Positions 28,609 through 37,812 of a DNA stretch of 50,139 bases are shown here, in pieces; the stretch's first letter is position 1; each line of letters opens with the position of its first letter. The DNA is from an uncultured Marinoscillum sp. (lineage in GTDB: Bacteria > Bacteroidota > Bacteroidia > Cytophagales > MED-G16), in contig CACPJB010000004.1 of NCBI GenBank assembly GCA_902634135.1, positions 1 through 50,139 of the forward strand, in the 5' to 3' direction. Both the position numbers and the translations under genes were made by a program. The notes below the pieces were generated by a model, which saw nothing but the letters and a program-made list of their open reading frames with translations, was not told where the DNA came from and did not search any database.

Positions 28609-30237
28609 ATGAGATACATCATAAATAGCTTTAAGTTTTTATTATTTTCTTTAATTATTTTTTCCTGTGAGGAAAGAGTAGAATTAGATTACATAGAATT
28701 TACGCCTGGTTCTCTTGCTAGCAACGATGGAAAAATTATCTACGCCAATGTAGATGTATATCCATTACTAGATGTGATATCAACTGATACACCTAGTGTA
28801 GATAATAGTATTAATACAGGTTTAGTGTTTAGTATTGATACTGTTAAAGCACCGACTGAGAGTTCATTTGATTATTCTAAATTTTCCATTGACAAACCAT
28901 CTGGTGTTATTACATATGATAATACAATGGGTGGTCTAACAGAGGGGAATTATATGGTATCAGTTTCAGTTGATAATGCTGGTGGTGTTGCAAAATATGA
29001 TGACGCGGTAACAATTAGTGTACTTTCAGTTCCAATTCAAGTTAATATTGATAATGAAAGTGTTGATGTTGGGTCTTTGCAAACAGGAGAGATTGCAACT
29101 GCTTCAGTAACTGATCTTTCCGGTCAAGGTGTAGTTAGTATGATTACTTATCAATTAATTGATGCACCTGATATATATACAATTAATGAGACAAGTGGTA
29201 TTATTTCAAAAGTAAAAGCTGCTAACTCTGGTTCTGTAAAACTTTCAGTTCAGGTGGGTAGTAACCTTGGTGCCGTGGTAGCATCAGATCTTTTAACAGT
29301 TAATGTTGGTCCTTCACCTACTCTTAATTTATTACAGTTAGATGGAACAACACCTTTAACTAGAGTAACTCTTTCTCCATATACAGCATATACAAGTTAT
29401 CCTCCAGTTTTAAATGATATGACTGCTGTATCATGGAGTATAATATTACCTCCATCACTAGATAATTTTAAGAACTTTTTCAGCATGGGAGCTGCTGGTG
29501 AAATAACAATTGCTGCTGACGCTAATTTACCAGAAGGAGATTATAAAATTGGAGTTACACCTCAAAATGCTGGTGGGATATCTTTAGAGTTCCCTGAGGT
29601 ATTAACTGTAAAAGTTGAAAATAGATCTACTGTAGTTTTTGAAGATTTAATTAATGGTGATGGTGACTCTGCTCCTCCTGGTACAGTAGACGGTTGGAGT
29701 ACTCATCTTATATCAGGTACTGCAGATGGTAGCTCATGGAAAAAAATGAAAGCTGTTGCTGGTAAATGGGGTAGTATGAGAAGATGGATGGGTGGAACTT
29801 ATGTTGGAGATTCTGATGAATGTGTTGTTAGAGAGATTGACTTATCATCAATAGATAAAACAAAACCAACCAAAATTGTATTTGGTGAAGTTATTGGGTA
29901 TGGTCCAGCATACATGAATAAATATGATAGAGCTTTTTATTATGGTGAAGACACAACTAATTTATCTTTAGGAACTTGGAGTGATGCTGAATGGGTTCCA
30001 TTAACAGGTCTAGGTTTGGAAGGTACAGACTGGTTGGGGGCTAATTGGAATAGTGGAAATGGTCCTCCTCAAGATTATACTAAGTCTATAAACTTAAATA
30101 CTATTTCTGGTAATAAGATTTATCTAAATTGGAGAATGAGAAGAAAAGACTCCCAGACTGGTAAGCAGAATGGACAGTGGGTAATTAATGACGTTAGAAT
30201 AGAGCAGCCTGATGTATATAATGCAGAGGAAGAATAA
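28609..30237 (+). CDS. SusE-position surface lipoprotein, putative glycan-binding
   Basis: A 542 aa lipoprotein (lipobox IIFSC) with no sequence I can assign to a named SusE or SusF family. The N-terminal two thirds look like repeated Ig/cadherin-like beta domains (ATVSSV-type strands such as SGVITYDNT and SGIISKVK). The C-terminal 170 residues, from about VVFEDLINGDGDSAPPG, look like a separate jelly-roll module with many Trp and Tyr (WSTHLISGTADGSSWKK, WNSGNGPPQDY). The track's start is a TTG at 28588; ATG 28609 gives a better lipoprotein signal. Position predicts a surface xylan-binding protein. Confidence 0.7.
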   Translation: MRYIINSFKFLLFSLIIFSCEERVELDYIEFTPGSLASNDGKIIYANVDVYPLLDVISTDTPSVDNSINTGLVFSIDTVKAPTESSFDYSKFSIDKPSGVITYDNTMGGLTEGNYMVSVSVDNAGGVAKYDDAVTISVLSVPIQVNIDNESVDVGSLQTGEIATASVTDLSGQGVVSMITYQLIDAPDIYTINETSGIISKVKAANSGSVKLSVQVGSNLGAVVASDLLTVNVGPSPTLNLLQLDGTTPLTRVTLSPYTAYTSYPPVLNDMTAVSWSIILPPSLDNFKNFFSMGAAGEITIAADANLPEGDYKIGVTPQNAGGISLEFPEVLTVKVENRSTVVFEDLINGDGDSAPPGTVDGWSTHLISGTADGSSWKKMKAVAGKWGSMRRWMGGTYVGDSDECVVREIDLSSIDKTKPTKIVFGEVIGYGPAYMNKYDRAFYYGEDTTNLSLGTWSDAEWVPLTGLGLEGTDWLGANWNSGNGPPQDYTKSINLNTISGNKIYLNWRMRRKDSQTGKQNGQWVINDVRIEQPDVYNAEEE

Positions 30238-33200
30238 ATTTTTTTTTAAAAATAGTTTCTATATTGAATCATTTAGAAATGTTTTAACATTTCTTCTTAT
30301 TCATTTATCCTTTTATTCCTATTCAAAAAAGAATATTCTATTTATTGCTGTTGATGACCTTAAACCATTAATTGGGGTTTATGGTGATAGTTTTGCTGTA
30401 ACTCCTAACATAGATGAGCTAGCATCTTACGGGACTACGTTTACTAATTCTCATGTTCAGCAAGCAATTTGTGCTCCTTCCCGAGTTAGTTTACTTACTG
30501 GCCTAAGACCTGATCTTACTGAAGTTTGGGATTTAGAGACTCAGATGAGAGACAGAAACCCAAATATTATAACTCTCCCACAACATTATAAAGATAATGG
30601 CTACAAAACTGTAGGTATGGGAAAAATATTTGATAATAGGAGTGTTGATAATGGCTTAGACAAAAAATCTTGGTCAGTTCCATATATAAGAGTTAATGTA
30701 AATCATAAAATACATGGTAATAGCATAACTGGATTTCAGTCTCCTGAAAATAAAAAAATTTTATCAGAGATCAGAGATAAAGCAGAAGCTGATGGAATTC
30801 CTAATCAAGGTATGTGGCAATATCTAAGGAGTAAACATAAACCGTCTACAGAGTCCTTTGATATTTCTGATGATGGATATTTTGATGGGGCTATGACATT
30901 AAAAGCTGTAGATCAAATTAATAAACTTTCAAATAGTGATCAACCTTTCTTCCTTGCTGTCGGTTTTCAAAAACCTCATCTACCTTTCGTTGCTCCAAAA
31001 AAATATTGGGATATGTATGAAAGAGATGAAATTCAACTTTCTAAATATCAGAAATGGGCGAGAGGTACTGTTAAATTAGTTTACAATAATAATGGAGAGA
31101 TGAAATCATATACCGATATTCCTGATTCATTTGATGAAAATGGATTAATTAACATAGAAAAACAAAAAGAATTAATTCATGGATATTATGCATGTGTTTC
31201 ATATATAGATGCTCAAGTTGGAAAAATATTAAAAGCTATCAAAGAAAATAATTTACTAGAAAATACAATTATTGTTCTATGGGGTGATCACGGATGGCAT
31301 CTTGGGGATCATGGGCAATGGGCAAAACATTCTAATTTTGAGCAGGCCACTAGATCACCACTAATAATTGTAGATCCAGACTCAAAAATGAATAGTACAA
31401 ATTCATCTCCTACAGAATCTATAGATATATTTCCTACTCTAATGGAGCTATCTGAAATTCAAGCTCCAGATAATTTACAGGGAATTAGTTTAGTCCCTTT
31501 ATTAAAAGGAAAATCAAAAAAAGTGAAAAATTATGCTATAAGTCAGTACCCAAGAGGAAGTGTTATGGGATATGCAATTAGAAATGAAAGATATAGATAT
31601 GTAGCTTGGTATAAGAATAGAGATTTACCTAAAGAAAAAGATATTATTATAAAGGAGTTATATGATTATAAAAATGATCCGGATGAGACAGTAAATATCG
31701 TAGGTATTGAACGAGACCTCTCAGAGGAATTTCAAATAATTCTAAATGATTTTCTTAACAAGCAGTCTCTTGAAAAAAAGCTTTTTAAGGCTACACAAAT
31801 TCCTCAAAAAATAAACAAAAGTTCAACTCAAGTCAATGTGTCTATATCTAAAAATTTACTTAAAAATCCTGGTTTTGAAGAGGGCACAATTGGATGGAAC
31901 ATAGGAAAGGGATGTCAAATATTTTCAGTCAATGGTAATTCTAGATCAGGGGGTAAGTCTCTTATGTTTGAGGGGACTAAATGTGGAGTATTTCAAAATA
32001 TTAATGGATTAAAGCCAAATACAACTTATATTGTAAAAGCATATATTAAGTCAGAAAATAAAGAGGCTGCACTTCTCAAGGTAAGGTTTTATGGAGGTGA
32101 AGACATAACAAAAAGATATTCAAAATCTCAGTATGGAGAAGTAAAAACCACATTCAAAACTGGACCAGAAAATACCTCAGTTAGAATTGCCCTATTAAAG
32201 TATACTGCAGGAGCTACAGGAAAAACGTGGTTTGATGATGTTTCCGTTATTGAAGTTGGTGCTAAATCAAATTCAATTAATAATGATGACGGAACATCTA
32301 ATATTTCATTATTAAAAAATTTACTAAATAATTCTGGATTTGAAAACGGCACAAAAGGTTGGAGTAAAGGAAAAGGATGTTCTATTAATTCTGTAAACAA
32401 TAACGCAAGATCAGGTAATAGTGCACTGATGTTTGAAGGAACTAAATGTGGAGTGTTTCAAAAAGTAAGTGATCTAAAACCAAATACAACTTATAAAGTA
32501 AAGGCATATATTAAATCTGAAAATAATGAAGCAGGACTTCTTAAAATTAGATTTTATGGAGGAGATGATATTACAAGGAGATATTCTAAAGTAGAATATG
32601 GAGAGGTAAGTGCTACTTTTAAAACTGGACCTGAAAATACTTCTGCAAGAATTGCCTTGTTAAAATATGCTGACGGAGCAACTGGTAAAACTTGGTTTGA
32701 TGATATATCAGTTATTGAAGTGGGTACTCAGCAGATAGTTTCAAATATAAAGAGTATAAGAGATGTTTTATCAGAAAAAAAATATAATAATTTTTATTTT
32801 GGAGCAACAATCTCTGCATCACAGTTAAATACCGATATAGAAAAGATTTTAGTAAATAATTTTAATATGACTGTTCCCGAAAATGCAGTCAAACAGTCTA
32901 CTGTTCGCCCTGATCCTGATACTTGGAACTGGACTAAAACTGATGATATTATTGAAATGGCAAAAAAAAATGATCTTTTGGTTAGGTTACATGGTCCAAT
33001 TAGTCCTCAAGCATCTAGGTGGGCTAAAAGTGATGATAGGAATCCTAATGAGTTAGAAAAAATTATGATTGAGTTTTTATCTCAACAATGTAAAAGGTAT
33101 AATGGCCATCCGAATATTAAGTGGATGGATGTTGTGAATGAAACTATAACAATATCTGGAGACTGGTTTGGTCCAAAAAAAGGAGTTGCTGAATGGGAAA

Positions 33201-33787
33201 ACCCATGGACTATCATAGGATTAGATAATGATAAAAATAATACTCCTCTATATATTTCAAAATCTTTTGAGGTAGCTAATAAGTTTGCTCCAGATGTAAG
33301 TTTGGTTTTTAATCAACACGGTGGAATGGAAGAGGTTATGTGGGAAAAAGTAAAGGAAACTATAATTTATTTAAAAGATAAAGGGCTAAGAGTTGATGGA
33401 GTTGGGTGGCAGGCACACCTTTCTAGTAGAATTTCATATGGTGAGAAGGAAATTAAATATTTATCTAACCTTATTGATTGGGCTCATAAAAATAATTTAG
33501 ATTTTCATGTTACTGAGATAGATTACAAAATTTTTGGAGATATAACAAAAAAAAAACAGGCCTTACAGGCAAAAGCATACTCTGATATTTTAAAAATCTT
33601 GTTGTCGAAAAGAAAGAATGGTCTCGTTACTTTTAATACTTGGGGGGTAGTAGATAGAGTCGGTATATATACTGATAAATCTAGATTCATTTTTGACCTT
33701 AGCGGAAAACCCAAACCAGCATACTTTGAATTGAAAAAAGTTTTAGAACAAACTGATAATTATAAATTAAATGCATCTGGTTTATGA
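30212..33787 (+). CDS. Sulfatase-CBM-CBM-GH10 multimodular enzyme
   Basis: A 1191 aa fusion of two enzymes. After a signal-like segment (NVLTFLLIHLSFYSYS), residues 38 to about 525 form an S1 sulfatase of iduronate-2-sulfatase/S1_7 appearance. Its formylglycine motif is CAPSR (C87), and metal and substrate segments are AVDDLKP and WGDHGWHLGDHG. Two near-identical carbohydrate-binding-like modules follow at about 548-687 and 703-840 (NPGFEEG/NSGFENG openings, TWFDD endings). A GH10 domain starts near residue 860, with acid/base E977 in MDVVNETI and nucleophile E1102 in HVTEIDYK. Expected action is desulfation and endo-xylanolysis by one secreted chain. The start overlaps the previous gene; ATG 30221 is an alternative. 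Confidence 0.92.
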   Translation: MYIMQRKNKFFFKNSFYIESFRNVLTFLLIHLSFYSYSKKNILFIAVDDLKPLIGVYGDSFAVTPNIDELASYGTTFTNSHVQQAICAPSRVSLLTGLRPDLTEVWDLETQMRDRNPNIITLPQHYKDNGYKTVGMGKIFDNRSVDNGLDKKSWSVPYIRVNVNHKIHGNSITGFQSPENKKILSEIRDKAEADGIPNQGMWQYLRSKHKPSTESFDISDDGYFDGAMTLKAVDQINKLSNSDQPFFLAVGFQKPHLPFVAPKKYWDMYERDEIQLSKYQKWARGTVKLVYNNNGEMKSYTDIPDSFDENGLINIEKQKELIHGYYACVSYIDAQVGKILKAIKENNLLENTIIVLWGDHGWHLGDHGQWAKHSNFEQATRSPLIIVDPDSKMNSTNSSPTESIDIFPTLMELSEIQAPDNLQGISLVPLLKGKSKKVKNYAISQYPRGSVMGYAIRNERYRYVAWYKNRDLPKEKDIIIKELYDYKNDPDETVNIVGIERDLSEEFQIILNDFLNKQSLEKKLFKATQIPQKINKSSTQVNVSISKNLLKNPGFEEGTIGWNIGKGCQIFSVNGNSRSGGKSLMFEGTKCGVFQNINGLKPNTTYIVKAYIKSENKEAALLKVRFYGGEDITKRYSKSQYGEVKTTFKTGPENTSVRIALLKYTAGATGKTWFDDVSVIEVGAKSNSINNDDGTSNISLLKNLLNNSGFENGTKGWSKGKGCSINSVNNNARSGNSALMFEGTKCGVFQKVSDLKPNTTYKVKAYIKSENNEAGLLKIRFYGGDDITRRYSKVEYGEVSATFKTGPENTSARIALLKYADGATGKTWFDDISVIEVGTQQIVSNIKSIRDVLSEKKYNNFYFGATISASQLNTDIEKILVNNFNMTVPENAVKQSTVRPDPDTWNWTKTDDIIEMAKKNDLLVRLHGPISPQASRWAKSDDRNPNELEKIMIEFLSQQCKRYNGHPNIKWMDVVNETITISGDWFGPKKGVAEWENPWTIIGLDNDKNNTPLYISKSFEVANKFAPDVSLVFNQHGGMEEVMWEKVKETIIYLKDKGLRVDGVGWQAHLSSRISYGEKEIKYLSNLIDWAHKNNLDFHVTEIDYKIFGDITKKKQALQAKAYSDILKILLSKRKNGLVTFNTWGVVDRVGIYTDKSRFIFDLSGKPKPAYFELKKVLEQTDNYKLNASGL
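31853..32730 (+). repeat. Tandem duplicated carbohydrate-binding-like modules
   Basis: Two copies, about 140 residues each, begin at about 31853 and 32318. Long stretches are shared, including MFEGTKCGVFQ, LKPNTTY, KAYIKSEN, TFKTGPENTS and GATGKTWFDD. Protein identity by eye is roughly 70 percent, while the linker between them (KSNSINNDDGTS) is unrelated. This is an in-gene duplication. Confidence 0.88.
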
Positions 33788-35370
33788 TAAAATTATATTT
33801 AAGTCTTTTATTAAGTTTTATATTATTTAGTTGTAATCAAGAAAATTATAATGCAAAAAAAAATGTATTATTTATAGTTGTTGATGATTTGAAACCTCTT
33901 CTTGGAAGCTATGGATATAATGAAATAATCTCTCCAAATATTGATAAATTAGCTAATGAGGGAGTTTTATTTTCAAAGGCTTATGCTCAACAAGCAATTT
34001 GTACAGCATCAAGGATGAGTTTTATAACTGGTAGAAGACCTGATTATACTAAAATATGGGATTTATCAACTAAGCTAAGAGAAACAAGACCTGATATTAT
34101 TACTATCCCTCAGCATTTTAAGAATAACGGTTATGAAACTATTGGGATGGGGAAAGTTATGCATGGTGCAAAAAATAATGACCCAAAATCATGGACAATG
34201 CCTTTTATTTCAAATGAAAATTTTGATTATGCTGATGGCTACAAGATGCCAGCTAATCTATACCAATCTCCAGAGATTCATAAGAAGTGGGATTCTCTTC
34301 AAGCAGCGCTGGACTCCGACCCCAATGCAAATAGAAGTTGGTTTGCAGTAAATAGTGTTATGAAATCAGCGGGATTAAGGCCCTTAACAGAAAACTTAGA
34401 TGTACCGGACAATGCTTATGCGGATGGTGCGTCATCATTAAAAACCATCGAATTGTTAAATGAGTTTAATAGAAATAAAAAAAAATTCTTTTTAACAGTT
34501 GGGTTTCAGAAGCCTCATTTACCTTTCACTCCTCCTAAAAAGTATTGGGATCTATATGATAGAGATAAAATAAGTCTGGCTAAATTTCAAAATAAATCTA
34601 AGGGATCACCTGATGATGCTTATCACCAATCTGGTGAGCTAAGAAATTATCATGATACAGAACCAAGTATGGATGAAAATGGAATTGTAAATGAGGATAA
34701 ACAGAGAGAACTTATTCACGGATATATGGCTTCTGTATCTTTTATTGATGCACAAGTTGGTTTAGTTCTTAATCATTTAAAAAGTTTAGGGATGGATGAA
34801 AATACTATAGTTGTATTTTTTGGTGATCATGGTTGGCACCTAGGTGATCATGGACTTTGGAATAAACACTCAAATTTTGAGGAAGCTACAAGAACACCTT
34901 TGATATTTAAAAGTCCTGATATCAGCGGGGGATTTATCAATAATAGCCCAGTTGAGTTGTTGGATATATTTCCTACTGTATGTAAATTGGCAGGTATTCC
35001 TATTCCTGAGGATGTTGAGGGAGTTTCATTAGTTCCAATTTTAAATAAAACATCAGAAAGATTAAAGGATTTTGCAATTAGTCAATATCCAAGAAGATGT
35101 AATGTGATGAGAAGTGTAATTGGTAGATATCCTGATGATTGTACTCTTATGGGTTATGCTGTCAGAAATAATAGGTATAGATATGTTGCTTGGGTTTCTG
35201 GAAACTTTGAGGATAGGTCAAATTTTAGTAATAATAAAATAGTTATGGAGGAACTTTATGATTATGAGATTGATCCTCTTGAAACTTGGAGTTTTGCTTT
35301 AGATCCTAATTACCAAGAAGTAAAAGATCAGATGAAAGAAAACTTGAGAAAAGTTGTATGGGAAAATTAA
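33784..35370 (+). CDS. S1 sulfatase with C-x-A-x-R active site, lipoprotein
   Basis: A 528 aa sulfatase paralogous to the sulfatase half of the preceding fusion (shared VVDDLKPLLGSYG, PQHFKNNGYETIGMGK, FGDHGWHLGDHGLW). The formylglycine precursor is C73 in AICTASRMSFITG, so Ala stands where most family members have Pro. C-x-A-x-R is an accepted variant of the motif. The lipobox ILFSC indicates a lipoprotein. Its ATG overlaps the stop of the fusion gene as ATGA. Likely substrate: a sulfate ester on the same xylan. Confidence 0.9.
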   Translation: MIKLYLSLLLSFILFSCNQENYNAKKNVLFIVVDDLKPLLGSYGYNEIISPNIDKLANEGVLFSKAYAQQAICTASRMSFITGRRPDYTKIWDLSTKLRETRPDIITIPQHFKNNGYETIGMGKVMHGAKNNDPKSWTMPFISNENFDYADGYKMPANLYQSPEIHKKWDSLQAALDSDPNANRSWFAVNSVMKSAGLRPLTENLDVPDNAYADGASSLKTIELLNEFNRNKKKFFLTVGFQKPHLPFTPPKKYWDLYDRDKISLAKFQNKSKGSPDDAYHQSGELRNYHDTEPSMDENGIVNEDKQRELIHGYMASVSFIDAQVGLVLNHLKSLGMDENTIVVFFGDHGWHLGDHGLWNKHSNFEEATRTPLIFKSPDISGGFINNSPVELLDIFPTVCKLAGIPIPEDVEGVSLVPILNKTSERLKDFAISQYPRRCNVMRSVIGRYPDDCTLMGYAVRNNRYRYVAWVSGNFEDRSNFSNNKIVMEELYDYEIDPLETWSFALDPNYQEVKDQMKENLRKVVWEN

Positions 35371-36155
35371 TCTTAATTGTTCTATTTACTTTCTTTTATT
35401 TTAATTTATTTTCTCAGGGTAATGTTTCAACTCATACTTATAAAAAAATTGATACTGTAGTTTTAGATTTTAAATTATCTAAACCAAATTCATTTAATTC
35501 AAAGAAAAATTATAGTACTGTAATTCTCTTTCATGGGGGAGGTTTTAATTCTAGGTATGCTAATCAATTTAGCAGACATTCAAAATATTTTAACTCTAGA
35601 AATTTTATTGCTATAACTCCTGTATACAGAATTAATAGTTTACATGGGACAACCCCTCAAGAATCATGTGATGATGCTAAGGATTTAATAGAATATCTTT
35701 ATTCTAATGCTGATAAGTATAATATTGATAAAGATAGAATTTTCGTTGGAGGAGGTTCTGCAGGGGGACTATTAGCTCTTTCAACAACTTTCTGGGATAT
35801 TGAGAATCATATAGTTAAGGGATTAATATTATATAATCCTATTGTTGATACTGGTCCAAATTCAGCATTTTCATCAAGAAGGTTAGGTAATTATAGTTTA
35901 GATATTTCACCAATAGATAAAATAAATGAAAGTCATCCTCCAACTATTATATTTCATGGTTCTTTAGATGAAATTGAGCCAGTTGATAAAATTAAAAAAT
36001 ACAAGGAAATAACTGAACAATATGGAGTTAGGTGTGATATTATAATATATCCAGGTCAAGGTCATTCATTCTTTAATAAACAAGAATTTTTTCTCAAAAC
36101 AAGTGATGAACTTGATAAATTTCTTTCTTCTTTAGATTATATTAATGATAGATAA
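35358..36155 (+). CDS. Secreted alpha/beta-hydrolase, probable carbohydrate esterase
   Basis: A 265 aa alpha/beta-hydrolase with signal peptide (LILIVLFTFFYFNLFSQ). The oxyanion-hole motif HGGGF, nucleophile elbow GGSAGG, an acid candidate in GSLDEIEP and the histidine in GQGHSFF form a readable catalytic set, as in hormone-sensitive-lipase and BD-FAE-like esterases. It overlaps the upstream sulfatase by 13 nt and the next sulfatase by 11 nt. In a xylan locus the natural guess is removal of acetyl or feruloyl esters, but the acyl group is not determined. Confidence 0.83.
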   Translation: MGKLILIVLFTFFYFNLFSQGNVSTHTYKKIDTVVLDFKLSKPNSFNSKKNYSTVILFHGGGFNSRYANQFSRHSKYFNSRNFIAITPVYRINSLHGTTPQESCDDAKDLIEYLYSNADKYNIDKDRIFVGGGSAGGLLALSTTFWDIENHIVKGLILYNPIVDTGPNSAFSSRRLGNYSLDISPIDKINESHPPTIIFHGSLDEIEPVDKIKKYKEITEQYGVRCDIIIYPGQGHSFFNKQEFFLKTSDELDKFLSSLDYINDR

Positions 36156-37809
36156 TTTTAAAAAAATGATTAGATATTTACTTTTTATTTATATACTTTC
36201 AGTCCCTTCTATTTGCTTTTCTCAAAAACCTAATATCTTATGGATAACTGTAGAGGATATAAGTCCTACATTATCAATGTATGGTGATTCAACAGCTAAA
36301 ACACCAAATTTAGATAGGCTTGCTTCTGAAAGTTCAATTTTTACTGAGACCTTTACTACCGTTGGAGTTTGTAGTCCTTCTAGATCATCAATAATAACTG
36401 GAATGTATCCTGTATCCATAGGAACTCATCAGATGAGAACCGGAAAAGATGTATTTGGTTGGGGTTCTAGAAATTATAATGGTATATCTAATGCTATTGA
36501 TGTTAATGGTGATTCTATACCATTTCATTCCGTTGTTACACCCCCAGAAGTAAAGTGCTTTACAGAATATATGAGAGCTGAAGGATATTTTTGTACAAAT
36601 AATTCTAAAACAGATTATCAATTTGCAGCTCCAGTTACAGCTTGGGATCAGAATGGTGAAAATGCTCATTGGAGAAATAGAGAAAAAGACCAACCTTTTT
36701 TTTCAGTTTTTAATTTTGATGTAACTCATGAGTCAAAAATGTGGCTTCATAGAGATAAGCCCCTAACAGTTGAGCCTAGCATAGTTCCGTTACCTCCTTA
36801 TTTTCCTGATACAGAGACTGTAAGGAATGATGTTGCAAGAAATTATTCCAATATTGAGCTCTTGGATAAGATGGTTGGAGATTTGATAAAAGAATTAAAA
36901 TCTGATGGTCTTCTTGACAATACGTATGTATTTTTTTTTAGTGATCACGGAGGCCCTCTCCCCAGAGGTAAGAGATCACATTATGAATCAGGTTTAAAAG
37001 TTCCAATGATAATTAGGAATCCATATGATAAGTCAAAAAAATATATTAATGATCTAGTTTCTTTTGTTGATTTAGCCCCTACTATGTTATCATTAGCAAA
37101 AATTAATATTCCAGATCACTTTCAAGGAAATACTTTTATTCAAGATGAAAATATAAATTCTAAAAGAGATTATATTTTTGGATCCGGAGATAGATTTGAT
37201 GAGACTTATGATAGAGTAAGGAGTGTTATATCTAAAGAATATGTTTATGTTAAAAACTATCATAAAGATAGACCAGCTTATAAAGATGTTCTATACAGGA
37301 AAAATATAGATATGACTAATGAAATGTTAAAGTTAAATGAAGAAGATAAGCTAAATGCAGATCAAAAATATTGGTTCAGAGAATCAAAGTCAAAGGAAGA
37401 ATTTTATATTAAGTCTGAAGACCCATACAGTCTCAAAAATGTAATATCTGATTCGAAGTATAAACATGAAATAAAGAAACATAGAGAAGCTCTAAAAAGT
37501 TGGCAAAGAAGAATAAATGATATTGGTGCAGAATCTGAAAAAAGACATTTAGAACATATGTGGCCTAATGGCATTCAACCAAAGACTCAAAAACCTGAAT
37601 TAGCCTTTAAGGGTAATATAGCTACAATTAGATCTAAAACTATTGGTGCCTCAAATGCATATATAATTTCTGACATAGATTTTCAACCAAGTTTAGATGA
37701 TGGTTGGAAATTATATCATAAGCCAGTTATTGTTAATAAAGGTTATATTTATGTTATATCTACACGTCTAGGTTTTGAAGATAGCGATATAATTAAAATT
37801 AAATTATAA
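36145..37809 (+). CDS. S1 sulfatase (heparan N-sulfatase/S1_8-like)
   Basis: A 554 aa sulfatase clearly different from its S1_7-like neighbours. The motif is C76 in VGVCSPSRSSIITG. WITVEDISPTLSMYGD and FFSDHGGPLPRGKRSHYESG are typical of the SGSH-like branch. A signal peptide follows Met8 (MIRYLLFIYILSVPSICFSQ), so ATG 36166 may be the true start, removing the overlap with the esterase gene. The C-terminal 100 residues lie beyond the usual core and may form the family's extra sheet. Its different branch suggests a different sulfate position. Confidence 0.9.
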   Translation: MIDNFKKMIRYLLFIYILSVPSICFSQKPNILWITVEDISPTLSMYGDSTAKTPNLDRLASESSIFTETFTTVGVCSPSRSSIITGMYPVSIGTHQMRTGKDVFGWGSRNYNGISNAIDVNGDSIPFHSVVTPPEVKCFTEYMRAEGYFCTNNSKTDYQFAAPVTAWDQNGENAHWRNREKDQPFFSVFNFDVTHESKMWLHRDKPLTVEPSIVPLPPYFPDTETVRNDVARNYSNIELLDKMVGDLIKELKSDGLLDNTYVFFFSDHGGPLPRGKRSHYESGLKVPMIIRNPYDKSKKYINDLVSFVDLAPTMLSLAKINIPDHFQGNTFIQDENINSKRDYIFGSGDRFDETYDRVRSVISKEYVYVKNYHKDRPAYKDVLYRKNIDMTNEMLKLNEEDKLNADQKYWFRESKSKEEFYIKSEDPYSLKNVISDSKYKHEIKKHREALKSWQRRINDIGAESEKRHLEHMWPNGIQPKTQKPELAFKGNIATIRSKTIGASNAYIISDIDFQPSLDDGWKLYHKPVIVNKGYIYVISTRLGFEDSDIIKIKL

Positions 37810-37812
37810 TAT

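Noticed and set aside
36388-36693. ORF of 101 aa antisense to the S1_8-like sulfatase
   Set aside because: It lies wholly inside a clear sulfatase gene and has no recognisable domain. It is a shadow frame.
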